From Aulosira sp. FACHB-615 (GTDB lineage: Bacteria; Cyanobacteriota; Cyanobacteriia; Cyanobacteriales; Nostocaceae): 64,000 nt of DNA. The translations under genes and the position numbers were made by a program. Below are positions 52,656 to 60,644 of the stretch, piece after piece. The DNA is taken from contig NZ_JACJSE010000020.1 of assembly GCF_014698045.1 (NCBI RefSeq), forward strand, positions 48,855 through 112,854, in the 5' to 3' direction. The notes beneath the pieces are model-generated. The model searched no databases and was not told the origin of the DNA. It saw only the letters and a list, made by a program, of their open reading frames with translations. Numbering within the stretch: position 1 is the stretch's first letter; each line of letters begins with the position of its first letter.

Positions 52656-52934
52656 ATGATTGCATATTTACTACAATTTGCCCAATCCAAATTAGCGCAG
52701 TTCTTAGGCGCAAATGCCAATTCCCCCAGCCGCAAGCAATTCGCACCACAGCCATTTCCCCACAGAGAACCAATCAAACATTTGCTCATCGGTTCTCCCA
52801 AAGCTGTCACCAGTACCATTCACCACTTGCATCTGCTGGGCTACGCTAATGTTGCAGATTGGAGTCCACTGCTTCCAACCGACAATCCAGATGAGGTGAT
52901 GAGTATTCTAACTCGGCAAATTTTAATGCAATGA
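52656..52934 (+). CDS. Conserved cyanobacterial hypothetical protein (92 residues)
   Basis: A 92-residue protein. MIAYLLQFAQSKLAQFLG begins with an amphipathic helix, followed by REPIKHLLIGSPKAVTSTIHHLHLLGYANV and ADWSPLLPTDNPDEVMSILTR. The latter part is like a short alpha-beta domain seen in other cyanobacteria, but I know no function. It is chosen over an 86-residue frame on the other strand because its composition is more protein-like. A perfect hairpin follows the stop. Confidence 0.7.
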   Translation: MIAYLLQFAQSKLAQFLGANANSPSRKQFAPQPFPHREPIKHLLIGSPKAVTSTIHHLHLLGYANVADWSPLLPTDNPDEVMSILTRQILMQ

Positions 52935-52936
52935 GT

Positions 52937-52974
52937 AGTGCTGTACACTTCGACTTCGCTCAGTGTACAGCACT
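52937..52974. repeat. Perfect inverted repeat AGTGCTGTACACT
   Basis: The arms AGTGCTGTACACT and AGTGTACAGCACT are exact 13-bp complements around the loop TCGACTTCGCTC, 2 bases after the stop of the 92-residue gene. The loop motif (TTCGACTTCGCTCAGT) recurs in part at 43954. Confidence 0.9.
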
Positions 52975-52989
52975 GATTAGGGTAAAGTG

Positions 52990-53019
52990 AAAAAGACGTT
53001 GCACTGCAACGTCTTTTTT
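52990..53019 (+). terminator. Bidirectional terminator
   Basis: AAAAAGACGTTGCA and TGCAACGTCTTTTTT pair with no loop to spare; poly-A and poly-T tracts flank the stem. It ends the transcript of the 92-residue gene. Confidence 0.8.
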
Positions 53020-53121
53020 AACATCTAACCTCAACTAAATGTACCTCTGCTTCTTTTTCCCTAAGCCTGTGAAGTAAGCTAGAATTCAAGCATATCAAGC
53101 ATTTCCACATTAAAAATTTCT

Positions 53122-53862
53122 ATGCTGGAGACTTTACAAACTCAAATTTATCAACTCGAACAATTTGCCAACAATGTAGTTGCTAACCAACTCACACACT
53201 TAAGTTTGTTGAGTGTGGGGATTATTTTTCTGGCTGGCTTACTCACCAGCTTAACTCCCTGTATGTTGTCGATGCTACCAATTACCATCGGCTATATCGG
53301 CGGCTATGAGGCGAAAAGTCGTCTACAAGCAGCAGCCCAGTCTACTTGGTTTGCATTAGGATTGGCAACTACCCTGGCTGGAATGGGGATCATAGCTGGT
53401 TTAGTCGGCAAAGTTTACGGACAAATTGGATCTGGTTTACCCATTATTGTCAGTATCATCGCCATTATTATGGGGCTGAACTTGCTCGAAGCATTGCCCT
53501 TACAATTTCCTTCTTTGGGCGAGACAAATTGGATTTCTCAAGATTTACCTCCGGGAGTGCGTTCTTATTCAATTGGCTTAACTTTTGGTTTAGTGGCTTC
53601 TCCTTGTAGTACCCCGGTTTTAGCAAGTTTACTGACTTGGGTTGCCAGCACAAAAGACTTAATTTTAGGCGCTGTTTTGTTACTGTCTTATACAGCAGGG
53701 TATGTAGCCCCTTTAATTTTGGCGGGTACTTTTACTGCTGCAATCAAAAAACTGCTGGAGTTGCGTCGTTGGTCTGGTTGGATTAACCCGGTTAGCGGGG
53801 CGCTATTGGTAGGATTTGGTGTTTTTTCTTTGATTTCTCGCATTCCCTTTGGCAGTTTGTAA
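53122..53862 (+). CDS. ccdA: Cytochrome c biogenesis protein CcdA
   Basis: A 246-residue thiol-disulphide transporter with six membrane helices. The two essential cysteines are in LTSLTPCMLSMLP (about residue 53) and LVASPCSTPVL (about 157). It passes electrons from the stroma-side thioredoxin across the membrane to keep apocytochrome c haem-binding cysteines reduced (system II). The ATG has no strong ribosome-binding site. The stop is 3 bases before ccs1, so the two are one operon. Confidence 0.92.
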   Translation: MLETLQTQIYQLEQFANNVVANQLTHLSLLSVGIIFLAGLLTSLTPCMLSMLPITIGYIGGYEAKSRLQAAAQSTWFALGLATTLAGMGIIAGLVGKVYGQIGSGLPIIVSIIAIIMGLNLLEALPLQFPSLGETNWISQDLPPGVRSYSIGLTFGLVASPCSTPVLASLLTWVASTKDLILGAVLLLSYTAGYVAPLILAGTFTAAIKKLLELRRWSGWINPVSGALLVGFGVFSLISRIPFGSL

Positions 53863-53865
53863 CCC

Positions 53866-55251
53866 ATGACTTTAGATAATTCAGCGTCCACATCCACAAC
53901 ATCAAGTTGGTGGTCAGCACCTTGGCGATTTGTGCGTCAGGAGATTTTACCTGTACTGACAGACTTACGATTAGCGATCGCCTTATTATTAATCATTGCC
54001 TTATTCAGCGTTAGCGGCACGGTCATAGAACAAGACGAGTCAGCCAGCTTCTATCGCACTAACTACCCAGAACATCCAGCTTTGTTTGGTTTCCTAACCT
54101 GGAAGGTCATCTTAATAGTTGGTTTAAATCATGTTTATCATACTTGGTGGTTTAGTGCGTTACTCATCTTGTTTGGTAGCAGTTTAACTGCTTGTACTTT
54201 CACCAGACAGTTACCAGCCTTAAAAGCTGCCCAACGTTGGAAATATTACGAAGAACCCCGACAATTCCAAAAATTAGCCTTAAGTGCAGAATTAGATACT
54301 GCTTCTTTAGATTCCCTCGCTCCCTTATTGCAAAACCGTCGTTATAAAATTTTTCAAGACAAAGACAATATTCTCTACGCCCGTAAAGGCATAATTGGAC
54401 GTATCGGCCCAATTATTGTACACATTGGGATTGTGATGATTCTGTTAGGCGGCATTTGGGGTTCCATGACTGGATTTACCGCCCAAGAAAAAATTCCTAG
54501 TGGCGATCGCTTTCAGGTAGCAAATATCCTCAATGCTGGCCCTTGGGCAAATACCAAACACTTAAAAGATTGGTCTGTGCGGGTAAATCGCTTTTGGATT
54601 GAATACACACCCTCTGGCAGTATTGACCAATTTTATTCCGATATGTCTGTGTTAGATAATGACGGTAAAGAAGTTGACCGCAAGACAATTTTCGTTAACC
54701 AACCTCTGCGTTATCGTGGCGTAACCTTCTATCAAGCCGATTGGGGAATTTCTGGTGTCCGGTTCCAATTCAATAACAGTCCGGTGTTTCAATTACCAAT
54801 GGCGGCGTTAAATACCAGTCCCCAACAAGGTAGGATGTGGGGAACTTGGATACCTACTAAACCCGATTTGAGTGAGGGTGTGTCTTTGATTGCCAAAGAC
54901 TTGCAAGGCATGATGTTAATTTATGACAGCAAAGGTCAGTTAATTACAACAGTGCGGTCTGGGATGGCGGCCGATGTCAACGGTACGAAACTCAAAATCT
55001 TAGAAGTGATTGGTAGTACTGGCTTACAAATCAAATCTGACCCTGGTATTCCCATTGTTTATGGTGGTTTTGCCATTTTGATGACGGGTGTGGTAATGAG
55101 TTACTTCTCCCATTCGCAAATTTGGGCATTACAAAAAGGCGATCGCTTGTATGTTGGTGGTAAAACTAATCGCGCTCAAGTTGCTTTTGAAAAAGAAGTG
55201 TTGGAGATTTTAAATGGACTAAATTCGCAATCAACAGCAGCAGTGGGGTAA
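53866..55251 (+). CDS. ccs1: Cytochrome c biogenesis protein Ccs1/ResB
   Basis: A 461-residue ResB/Ccs1 protein. Membrane helices lie at about 30-52 (LRLAIALLLIIALFSVSGTVIEQ), 70-95, 180-200 (IGPIIVHIGIVMILLGGIWG) and near 400 (IVYGGFAILMTGVVMSYFSH); a large lumenal domain (about 205-395, RVNRFWIEYTPSGSIDQFYSDMS, YRGVTFYQADWG) separates the last two. The His in VHIG is a conserved haem-related residue. With CcsA (not in the window) it delivers haem to c-type apocytochromes. Coupled to ccdA. Confidence 0.93.
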   Translation: MTLDNSASTSTTSSWWSAPWRFVRQEILPVLTDLRLAIALLLIIALFSVSGTVIEQDESASFYRTNYPEHPALFGFLTWKVILIVGLNHVYHTWWFSALLILFGSSLTACTFTRQLPALKAAQRWKYYEEPRQFQKLALSAELDTASLDSLAPLLQNRRYKIFQDKDNILYARKGIIGRIGPIIVHIGIVMILLGGIWGSMTGFTAQEKIPSGDRFQVANILNAGPWANTKHLKDWSVRVNRFWIEYTPSGSIDQFYSDMSVLDNDGKEVDRKTIFVNQPLRYRGVTFYQADWGISGVRFQFNNSPVFQLPMAALNTSPQQGRMWGTWIPTKPDLSEGVSLIAKDLQGMMLIYDSKGQLITTVRSGMAADVNGTKLKILEVIGSTGLQIKSDPGIPIVYGGFAILMTGVVMSYFSHSQIWALQKGDRLYVGGKTNRAQVAFEKEVLEILNGLNSQSTAAVG

Positions 55252-55964
55252 ATTTTAACTTTTTACCCTTTTCATTATCTCTCCACTAAAATCAACACGT
55301 ACATAAATTATGAAGGCTGAATAAATATAGTGATTTTCTCTGTATCTTCACTGTAATTATTCAGCTTTTATATTTTTTAGTGTGCAGAGAAATATTATTT
55401 ACTACTGAGAATCACAGCTAATTCTATTTTTTGAGGCTTTCATATAGCCCAAATTTATTATTATTCAGATAATTATCAGAAATATTTTGTAATTTTGCTC
55501 TTATATCTTAGCAAAAATGATTTTTAGAGAAACTAAGTTACGCCTAAATTTTAAGCCTACTTTATAAATCCAGTATTACAGTCATTGGGTTTATAGAGTT
55601 TTATTTATTATCATATCGATTAATTCATATAGTAATTTCATCTCTACTGAGATGAAGGTCTTATCCTCAAAACTATCCCCTCATATTATCTGTATTTTTA
55701 CCAGTTTTGGATAACTAAAATTTTTTACCAGATAACAATCAGCCCCATATTCTCATATCTGTTCGCTCGATTGATATTTCGTTATAAAGACTTGGCAAAA
55801 ACAACTGTTAACTATCGACGTTAAAAATCTTAATAGGATACAAAGTAGTTACCCGAAAAAAAGTAGCTCCCATACAACCAGTTTTTTCCAACGGTGAGCA
55901 AGTGAATGATTGAAATTTCATTACTTGATTAAAAGAAATCAAAACTAGGTGCATATCAATATCT
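55252..55964. other. Long AT-rich intergenic region
   Basis: A 713-base gene-free stretch between ccs1 and the PEP-CTERM gene, very rich in A and T. It should hold the promoter of the latter. No ORF, RNA gene or repeat of the families seen elsewhere is recognised. Confidence 0.45.
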
Positions 55965-57365
55965 ATGAAAAACATGAACAGAATCCGCTTTGGACTGATT
56001 GCTGCTGCTACTTTAACTTACTCACTTTCCGGTATAGCTTCAGCGAGTGCGACAACTACCATTCAAGAAGCCATCAAGGAAGCTCCCATAGCTGCTCAAA
56101 AGGCGAAAGACAGTGCAGATACTCTCAAAAAAGTTGAAGCTGCATTAACAAAAACCACACAAGTTGCAACAAAAGCTAAACAAGATGCTGCTAAGGTTTT
56201 AACTTCTGCTGAACAGACATTTCAAAAGGCAGATAGAGATTTTATTGCAGCCAAAGCAGCGTATGATGCAGCCAATAAGACTTTAACTGATACTAAAACA
56301 GTCTATGATGCCGCTACTAAGGCTTTAGCAGATGCGAACACCATCCTCTCATCTGCAACTCCAGCGCAAAGAAGTGCAGCACAAAAAGCTGTTAATGACG
56401 CGACTAAAGCCTTTAATTCTGCAAATACCAAGCTGAATGACGCGACTAAAACTTTTAATTCTGCAAATACCAAGCTGAATGATGCTACAAGTAAGCGCGG
56501 TACAGCAGAACAAGCTAGAAATCAAGCTAGTCAACAACTGCAAACTGTCACTGCAAGTGCTGATAAACAAGTTAAAGATGCTGAAGATGCAAGAAATCAA
56601 GCTAAATTAGATGCTGATAATGCAGCTAAGTATTCCGTAGAGGCACAAGAAGCCGCCAAAAAGGCTAGTGACTGGAGTACAATGAAGCGTCTCTCTGTCA
56701 CAGATAAAGCAGAAGACAAAAATTTCTTATCTATACTTCCCCAGTTTCAAGCTTTAGTACAAAAAGAAGGTGTGGCGATCGCCGCAGATAAAGTCCAAGC
56801 ACAGCAAGTAGACTTTTCTCAACTATTTTTGAAACAAAAGCACAATGTACGTGTTTGGTTCCTGAATGAAGGCGCTACTTATAAAAACCAGTTAGCCTAT
56901 GAATCCATTCGGGGTGAACAATACAATAACGGTATGATTTTTGAAAATGTCTCTTGCGACAGCACCAAGAATAAGTGCGAACGAGGCGATAAAGATGGTG
57001 TTTTAGATATCGGTGATTTTGTAGATTTGGGTAATTTTAAAGCTGGTACACAGCTGAATTTCTTACTCAAATCTGATGGATACAGCGCCACACCAAAAAA
57101 TGGTGATATTTATGGTGCAGATGCCAGCCTTAACCCTGATGGCTTACAACACGTAATGGCTTGGAAGATTGGCAATTATCTGATGATGGGTTTTGAAGAT
57201 TTACGCAATGGTGGCGATAAAGATTACAACGACACAATTTTTGTTGTTGACTTTGGTAAAGATAATCTCAAAGCCTCTGCTGTACCAGAACCTTCCGCCA
57301 CACTCCCAATTTTGGGCTTAGGCGCATTGGGAATGCTGAAGTTGCGTCGCCGTCGTCGTTCATAG
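55965..57365 (+). CDS. PEP-CTERM protein with DUF4114 domain and Ala/Lys-rich helical stalk
   Basis: A 466-residue exported protein. The signal peptide is MNRIRFGLIAAATLTYSLSG to ASASAT. Residues about 35-245 form a long helical Ala/Lys-rich region (ATKAKQDAAKVLTSAEQ) with a 42-base in-frame repeat. A DUF4114 domain follows (HNVRVWFLNEGATYKNQLAYE near 290, FEDLRNGGDKDYNDTIF near 410), and the tail ends VPEP then ILGLGALGMLKLRRRRRS, the PEP-CTERM sorting signal recognised by exosortase. Protein is likely exported to the outer surface or sheath, with the helical part as a stalk. An ATG two codons later is an alternative start. Confidence 0.87.
   Translation: MKNMNRIRFGLIAAATLTYSLSGIASASATTTIQEAIKEAPIAAQKAKDSADTLKKVEAALTKTTQVATKAKQDAAKVLTSAEQTFQKADRDFIAAKAAYDAANKTLTDTKTVYDAATKALADANTILSSATPAQRSAAQKAVNDATKAFNSANTKLNDATKTFNSANTKLNDATSKRGTAEQARNQASQQLQTVTASADKQVKDAEDARNQAKLDADNAAKYSVEAQEAAKKASDWSTMKRLSVTDKAEDKNFLSILPQFQALVQKEGVAIAADKVQAQQVDFSQLFLKQKHNVRVWFLNEGATYKNQLAYESIRGEQYNNGMIFENVSCDSTKNKCERGDKDGVLDIGDFVDLGNFKAGTQLNFLLKSDGYSATPKNGDIYGADASLNPDGLQHVMAWKIGNYLMMGFEDLRNGGDKDYNDTIFVVDFGKDNLKASAVPEPSATLPILGLGALGMLKLRRRRRS
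56394..56477. repeat. In-frame 42-base tandem repeat
   Basis: Two near-perfect 42-base units (AATGACGCGACTAAA...ACCAAGCTG) code NDATKAFNSANTKL and NDATKTFNSANTKL, followed by a partial third (NDATS). It lies in the helical stalk of the PEP-CTERM protein. Confidence 0.92.
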
Positions 57366-57578
57366 TTCAAGACTTAAGGATAAAGGTTGTCTGTAGAGAA
57401 TGGGTTTAAAGGGGTAGGCATTTTAAACACTGATACCTCTTTACCCTAACCCACACCCTTGATTTTCCGTGTTATTAAATACTAAGTTGCTTTCAGGAAT
57501 AGTATTCCTACTCCCCACTCCCTACTCCCTACTCCCACTTACTATCTTTAACTGCAACTGAGTATAAGCATTAGCGAT

Positions 57579-57977
57579 TTAATGCGCTGATGCTTTTTGA
57601 TGTCTGACTTCAATAACTGTATGGACGTTACCTCTAGGGGCAAAATCGGCTTTAACAGTAATTTCTAGCGGATCACAAGCTGCAACCATGTCATCTAAAA
57701 TTTGATTGGCAGATTCTTCATGGGAGATATAGCGATCGCGATAACTGTTAATGTAAAGCTTCAATGCCTTTAATTCTACTACCCGTTCATCTGGTATGTA
57801 TGTAATGTGAATTGTGGCAAAGTCTGGATAGCCAGAAAACGGACATTTACAGGTAAATTCCGGCAAGGTAATGTTGATATCATATCGCCTACCTAATCGC
57901 GGATTGGGAAAGGTAATTAAATTACCTTCCGCAATGTTGCGTTCACCATACTTTACTTCTGATGCTTCCTGGGTCAT
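57579..57977 (-). CDS. queF: NADPH-dependent 7-cyano-7-deazaguanine reductase
   Basis: A 132-residue unimodular QueF (YkvM type), a tunnel-fold enzyme reducing preQ0 to preQ1 in queuosine synthesis. The catalytic Cys lies in TCKCPFSGYPDFATIHI (about residue 50), and the nucleobase and NADPH sites in VVELKALKLYINSYRD and SHEESANQIL (Glu about 90). The full length of the short type is present. ATG at 57977. Confidence 0.92.
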   Translation of the reverse strand: MTQEASEVKYGERNIAEGNLITFPNPRLGRRYDINITLPEFTCKCPFSGYPDFATIHITYIPDERVVELKALKLYINSYRDRYISHEESANQILDDMVAACDPLEITVKADFAPRGNVHTVIEVRHQKASAH

Positions 57978-58079
57978 GGGTCAATTATCCTTGGTCATCT
58001 ATCGCCTCAACAATAATAGGCGAAAAGCTGATTAAGATAAAAATTCTTTGATTTTTGACTTTTACCTTTTGCCTTATTT

Positions 58080-58475
58080 TTACTCTTGTTCCCAGTCAGG
58101 ACAGTTTTGATCATCCCAACCGTGGGGGTGCATAGCGCAGACTAGTAAGTTGCCACCATAAACTTGACCATGATAGTTAGTACAACCCACACAAGCAGGA
58201 TTTTGTTCTGGTGTGGGTTCCACTGAGTAAGGAAACCCCGGATCTGCATCTGCAACTACATCTTCTAGTTCCCAATAAATTTCTAGGAAGGGTGCAGATA
58301 TTTCTTGTAAGTATTGTTCTACGTCGGCGGCAATGTTACTTTGTACTTGCTCAGTCAATTCTTCTGTGAGGTCAAAAAAGCTATCAACCATATCATTCAT
58401 TCCTTGAAAGAAGCGTTCGACTTCCTCTGCCACTGTTTCTACGATTCCCATTAAATCTTTTTGCCACTCTTCCAT
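58080..58475 (-). CDS. Conserved cyanobacterial acidic protein with cysteine-rich tail
   Basis: A 131-residue protein not assignable to a known function. The N-terminal 95 residues are acidic and helical (DLMGIVETVAEEVERFFQGMND, LTEELTEQVQSN). The last 40 hold PACVGCTNYHGQVYGG, LLVCAMHPHGWDDQNC and PDWEQE: four Cys plus two His that could bind a metal ion. It lies between queF and the phasin-like gene, in the same direction as both. Confidence 0.75.
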   Translation of the reverse strand: MEEWQKDLMGIVETVAEEVERFFQGMNDMVDSFFDLTEELTEQVQSNIAADVEQYLQEISAPFLEIYWELEDVVADADPGFPYSVEPTPEQNPACVGCTNYHGQVYGGNLLVCAMHPHGWDDQNCPDWEQE

Positions 58476-58639
58476 AAAATTGACGCTCTTACTGGCTATA
58501 AAATTAGGATGCTAACAACCACCCCAATTGAAGTACATAAATACATTCTAGGCAATGTATGTTATCAACTTCCTGGGTGATATCTGAGTTATAGTACTAT
58601 TTGCTGCTGATGCTGAAGGTAAAAACAAACTGCCGTTTA

Positions 58640-59023
58640 TTAATCGCGTTGCAGTCTTTTTAATTCTTCTTGCAGTTTTAGCACTTGGCTACGCAAGTCA
58701 TCCACATTTTCAGTTGAGGTCTCTTTTACAGTTGGCTCTTCATCTTCCTCTAGGATTTCGATGCGACGAGGTTCAGAAGGAGTTGTTTTTTCAGTAGTAT
58801 CAGCAGTGGGTGTTTGTGGCTGTTGCGCTTGCTTCATCATATCCTCAACGAAGCGGCGGGCTTCTTCTGTGTTCATTTCGCCCCGCGCTACCATTTCATC
58901 TGCCAGTTTTTGGACTTGCGATCGCAATTCTGCTACTTTTCCTCCAGCTTTCTCACCTGCGTAAGAAGCCAACCCAACACCGAGGTAAAAAGCTTTTTGT
59001 ACAATATCTCCAAAACCGGGCAT
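58640..59023 (-). CDS. Phasin-like coiled-coil protein
   Basis: A 127-residue protein. DIVQKAFYLGVGLASYAGEKAGG at the start and KVAELRSQVQKLADEMVARGEM, then NTEEARRFVEDMMKQAQQ, resemble the phasin/PhaF-related family PF05597 found in many cyanobacteria. The second half is acidic and of low complexity (about 65-105) and ends in a short coiled coil. A polyhydroxybutyrate role is uncertain, since no pha genes are near. The SRP RNA gene lies immediately upstream (about 30 bases), so the two might be cotranscribed. Confidence 0.75.
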   Translation of the reverse strand: MPGFGDIVQKAFYLGVGLASYAGEKAGGKVAELRSQVQKLADEMVARGEMNTEEARRFVEDMMKQAQQPQTPTADTTEKTTPSEPRRIEILEEDEEPTVKETSTENVDDLRSQVLKLQEELKRLQRD

Positions 59024-59052
59024 TGCTGCTGATCGCTCCTAAAAAATAGGGC

Positions 59053-59146
59053 GACCCGGAGACTACGCCTACTACAAGCATCCCGTATTGCTGCTACCTT
59101 CCGGTTCTGACAAGGTTTAGGCGTTGCAGTCGCATAGATCCAGGTC
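59053..59146 (-). ncRNA. ffs: Signal recognition particle RNA (small bacterial 4.5S type)
   Basis: Read on the minus strand, the core reads TTGTCAGAACCGGAAGGTAG followed by CAGC, the universal SRP Alu-free domain with the GGAA tetraloop (59090-59111). The ends GACCTGG and CCGGGTC pair. Length about 94. It binds Ffh and helps target membrane proteins. It lies about 30 bases upstream of the phasin-like gene. A decayed duplicate follows at 59243. Confidence 0.9.
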
Positions 59147-59184
59147 TAATGAAATAATAACACTAAAAGTTCGTAAGTGTGTCC

Positions 59185-59233
59185 TACTCAACCACATTTT
59201 TTTCTTCGTCAAGCTGGTAGTTAACACAGACCC
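59185..59233 (-). pseudogene. Remnant of the yciI 3' end
   Basis: The sequence CTACTCAACCACATTTTTTT and following bases, including GCTGGTAGTTAACACAGACC, matches at about three quarters of positions the end of the intact yciI at 59503 (VDYQLYEWKIVVE). It was copied with the SRP RNA. Confidence 0.75.
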
Positions 59234-59242
59234 AAAAACAGG

Positions 59243-59338
59243 TCAGCCCGGAGACTACGCCTACTACAAGCATCCTTGATTGCTGCTACTTTCACGTTCT
59301 GACAAGGTTTAGGTGTTTTAGTCGCATAGATCCGAGCC
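59243..59338 (-). pseudogene. Decayed duplicate of the SRP RNA gene
   Basis: On the minus strand GTCAGAACGTGAAAGTAGCA replaces the core GTCAGAACCGGAAGGTAGCA: the tetraloop and its closing pairs are changed (CCGGAAGG to CGTGAAAG). The rest (GCATCC, AGACTACGCCTACTACAAGC) is kept, and the terminal helix stays pairable. It is probably not functional as SRP RNA. Confidence 0.75.
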
Positions 59339-59357
59339 TCAAGAAAATAATAACACT

Positions 59358-59477
59358 AGGACTTACGCATAAAAACGAAAAATTAAGGATTTTGGTGAGG
59401 GTATAGGGGTGTATGTATCTCAAACCCTTACACCCTTACACCCCATCTTCATAGACAATATTGGTGCGTAAGTCCTG
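59358..59477. mobile_element. MITE-like element, family 1 (120 bp)
   Basis: Ends AGGACTTACGCA and GTGCGTAAGTCCTG are terminal inverted repeats; interior AAAAACGAAAAATTAAGG and TATAGGGGTGTATG are related to the element at 20303. AACACT flanks both ends (59352 and 59478), while the duplicated segment at 59159-59164 has a single AACACT, the empty site. Confidence 0.85.
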
Positions 59478-59502
59478 AACACTAAAAGTTCGTCAGTGTT
59501 TC

Positions 59503-59769
59503 TTACTCAACCACAATTTTCCACTCGTAAAGCTGATAGTCAACACAACCGTTTTTAACCAAGGGGTCTAGGGCAATAATAGCTTGAGCTTCATCCAGAG
59601 AAGCAGCTTCAAACAGCAACATCCCGCCTCCCATTTTTGCCCAATAGCCTGTTTTAGCTTGATGTCCTTTGGCAATTAAATCCTGTACGAATGCTTTGTG
59701 GGCAGGTATATATTGGTCAAAGATGGTTTTATCGACTTTTCCTGACTCTATTTTGACAAACCAGGGCAT
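59503..59769 (-). CDS. yciI: YciI-like protein
   Basis: An 88-residue YciI/DGPF-related protein (PWFVKIESGKVDKTIFDQY at the start, then HKAFVQDLIAKGHQAKTGYW and the EAASLDEAQAIIALDP strand). The family has a ferredoxin-like fold; a His-Asp pair suggests a catalytic role, but its substrate is not known. The frame is open for 14 more codons upstream, but the ATG at 59769 (MPWFV) is the family start. The 3' end was duplicated with the SRP RNA (59185-59233). It lies 38 bases after the PEP-CTERM gene. Confidence 0.85.
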   Translation of the reverse strand: MPWFVKIESGKVDKTIFDQYIPAHKAFVQDLIAKGHQAKTGYWAKMGGGMLLFEAASLDEAQAIIALDPLVKNGCVDYQLYEWKIVVE

Positions 59770-59807
59770 TTTGCTATGAACCTCATCGGAGCAAGAACTA
59801 GCTTCCA

Positions 59808-60413
59808 TCACCGTAAAGCTTTTGCATGTTTCTGTTCAGTCAATTGTAGTGATTGCTGGCGTTTAGATGCTGATACTAGGCCAAGAGTGCCAACAGCAAG
59901 TAAGCTCAAAATGGACGTATATTCAGGAATAGAGATAATTCTGGCTGAAAAAACAACGGCTGATTCACTATCTTCTGTCCCCAAAGACCCCAACACAAAC
60001 GGCGGTGCTGAAAAAACCTCTAAATAACCCGGTATGGGCAGAAAACTAGCAAAAAACGGACTAGCATAGTTTCCTGATGATGTGGAATAACCAAAACCGT
60101 CACCTGTTAACTGCTGACTATTCAAACTAATTAAATTGTCCACGTTAAAAGGTTCGTTGCCAGGTATGGGAGTCCCCGCAGGTTGCAAACCAGTAATTGT
60201 TTCATTATTACGTGTGCCACTGATTTCCAAAATCTCGTAAAAACCGAAATTGTCAGGAGTGTCATTAGTAATGAATTTACCGCGTGCTGTTATACCAGAA
60301 CCAAAATAACTCCATTCCCAATTTAAAGTGGCAGCAGAGACAGCTTGCATGGTTCCGAAAACCAATCCCGAAACAGTCAAGGCTGTAGTAGATAGTAAAG
60401 CGAGATTTTTCAT
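59808..60413 (-). CDS. PEP-CTERM-like exported protein
   Basis: A 201-residue protein from the ATG at 60413 (KNLALLSTTALTVSGLVFG), with signal peptide ending near AVSA. The middle resembles beta-rich PEP-CTERM proteins: LNWEWSYFGSGITARGKFIT, DNFGFYEILEISGTRNN and GFGYSTSSGNYASPF. The C-terminal sorting region is non-standard: IPEYTSILSLLAVGTLGL followed by ASKRQQ, with PEY in place of PEP and 14 further residues. It may still be processed, but this is uncertain. Yet in-frame codons before 60413 are not conserved with the signal peptide; the start chosen gives a normal one. Confidence 0.78.
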   Translation of the reverse strand: MKNLALLSTTALTVSGLVFGTMQAVSAATLNWEWSYFGSGITARGKFITNDTPDNFGFYEILEISGTRNNETITGLQPAGTPIPGNEPFNVDNLISLNSQQLTGDGFGYSTSSGNYASPFFASFLPIPGYLEVFSAPPFVLGSLGTEDSESAVVFSARIISIPEYTSILSLLAVGTLGLVSASKRQQSLQLTEQKHAKALR

Positions 60414-60644
60414 AGAGGATAGTTGGGGGTAGATGCGTAACTGTAAAGCTGCGCTGCGAAAGGATGAGTCATACCCAGGCAAATGCTGAGACTTTCTGTA
60501 TAGCTTCCCTGGGAGTGAGGTAGATATTTCACCCGAAAGGCTTGTGGCTAGACATCAAAAACTTTGTCAGTCCATTGACATTGGAAACTTCAACCAATGG
60601 CAGTTTAACATCAAAGATACTTGGTTTATCCGTATAGCAATTAC

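Noticed and set aside
52559..52819. 86-residue minus-strand frame
   Set aside because: It overlaps the more protein-like 92-residue plus-strand gene and has low-complexity cysteine-rich character.
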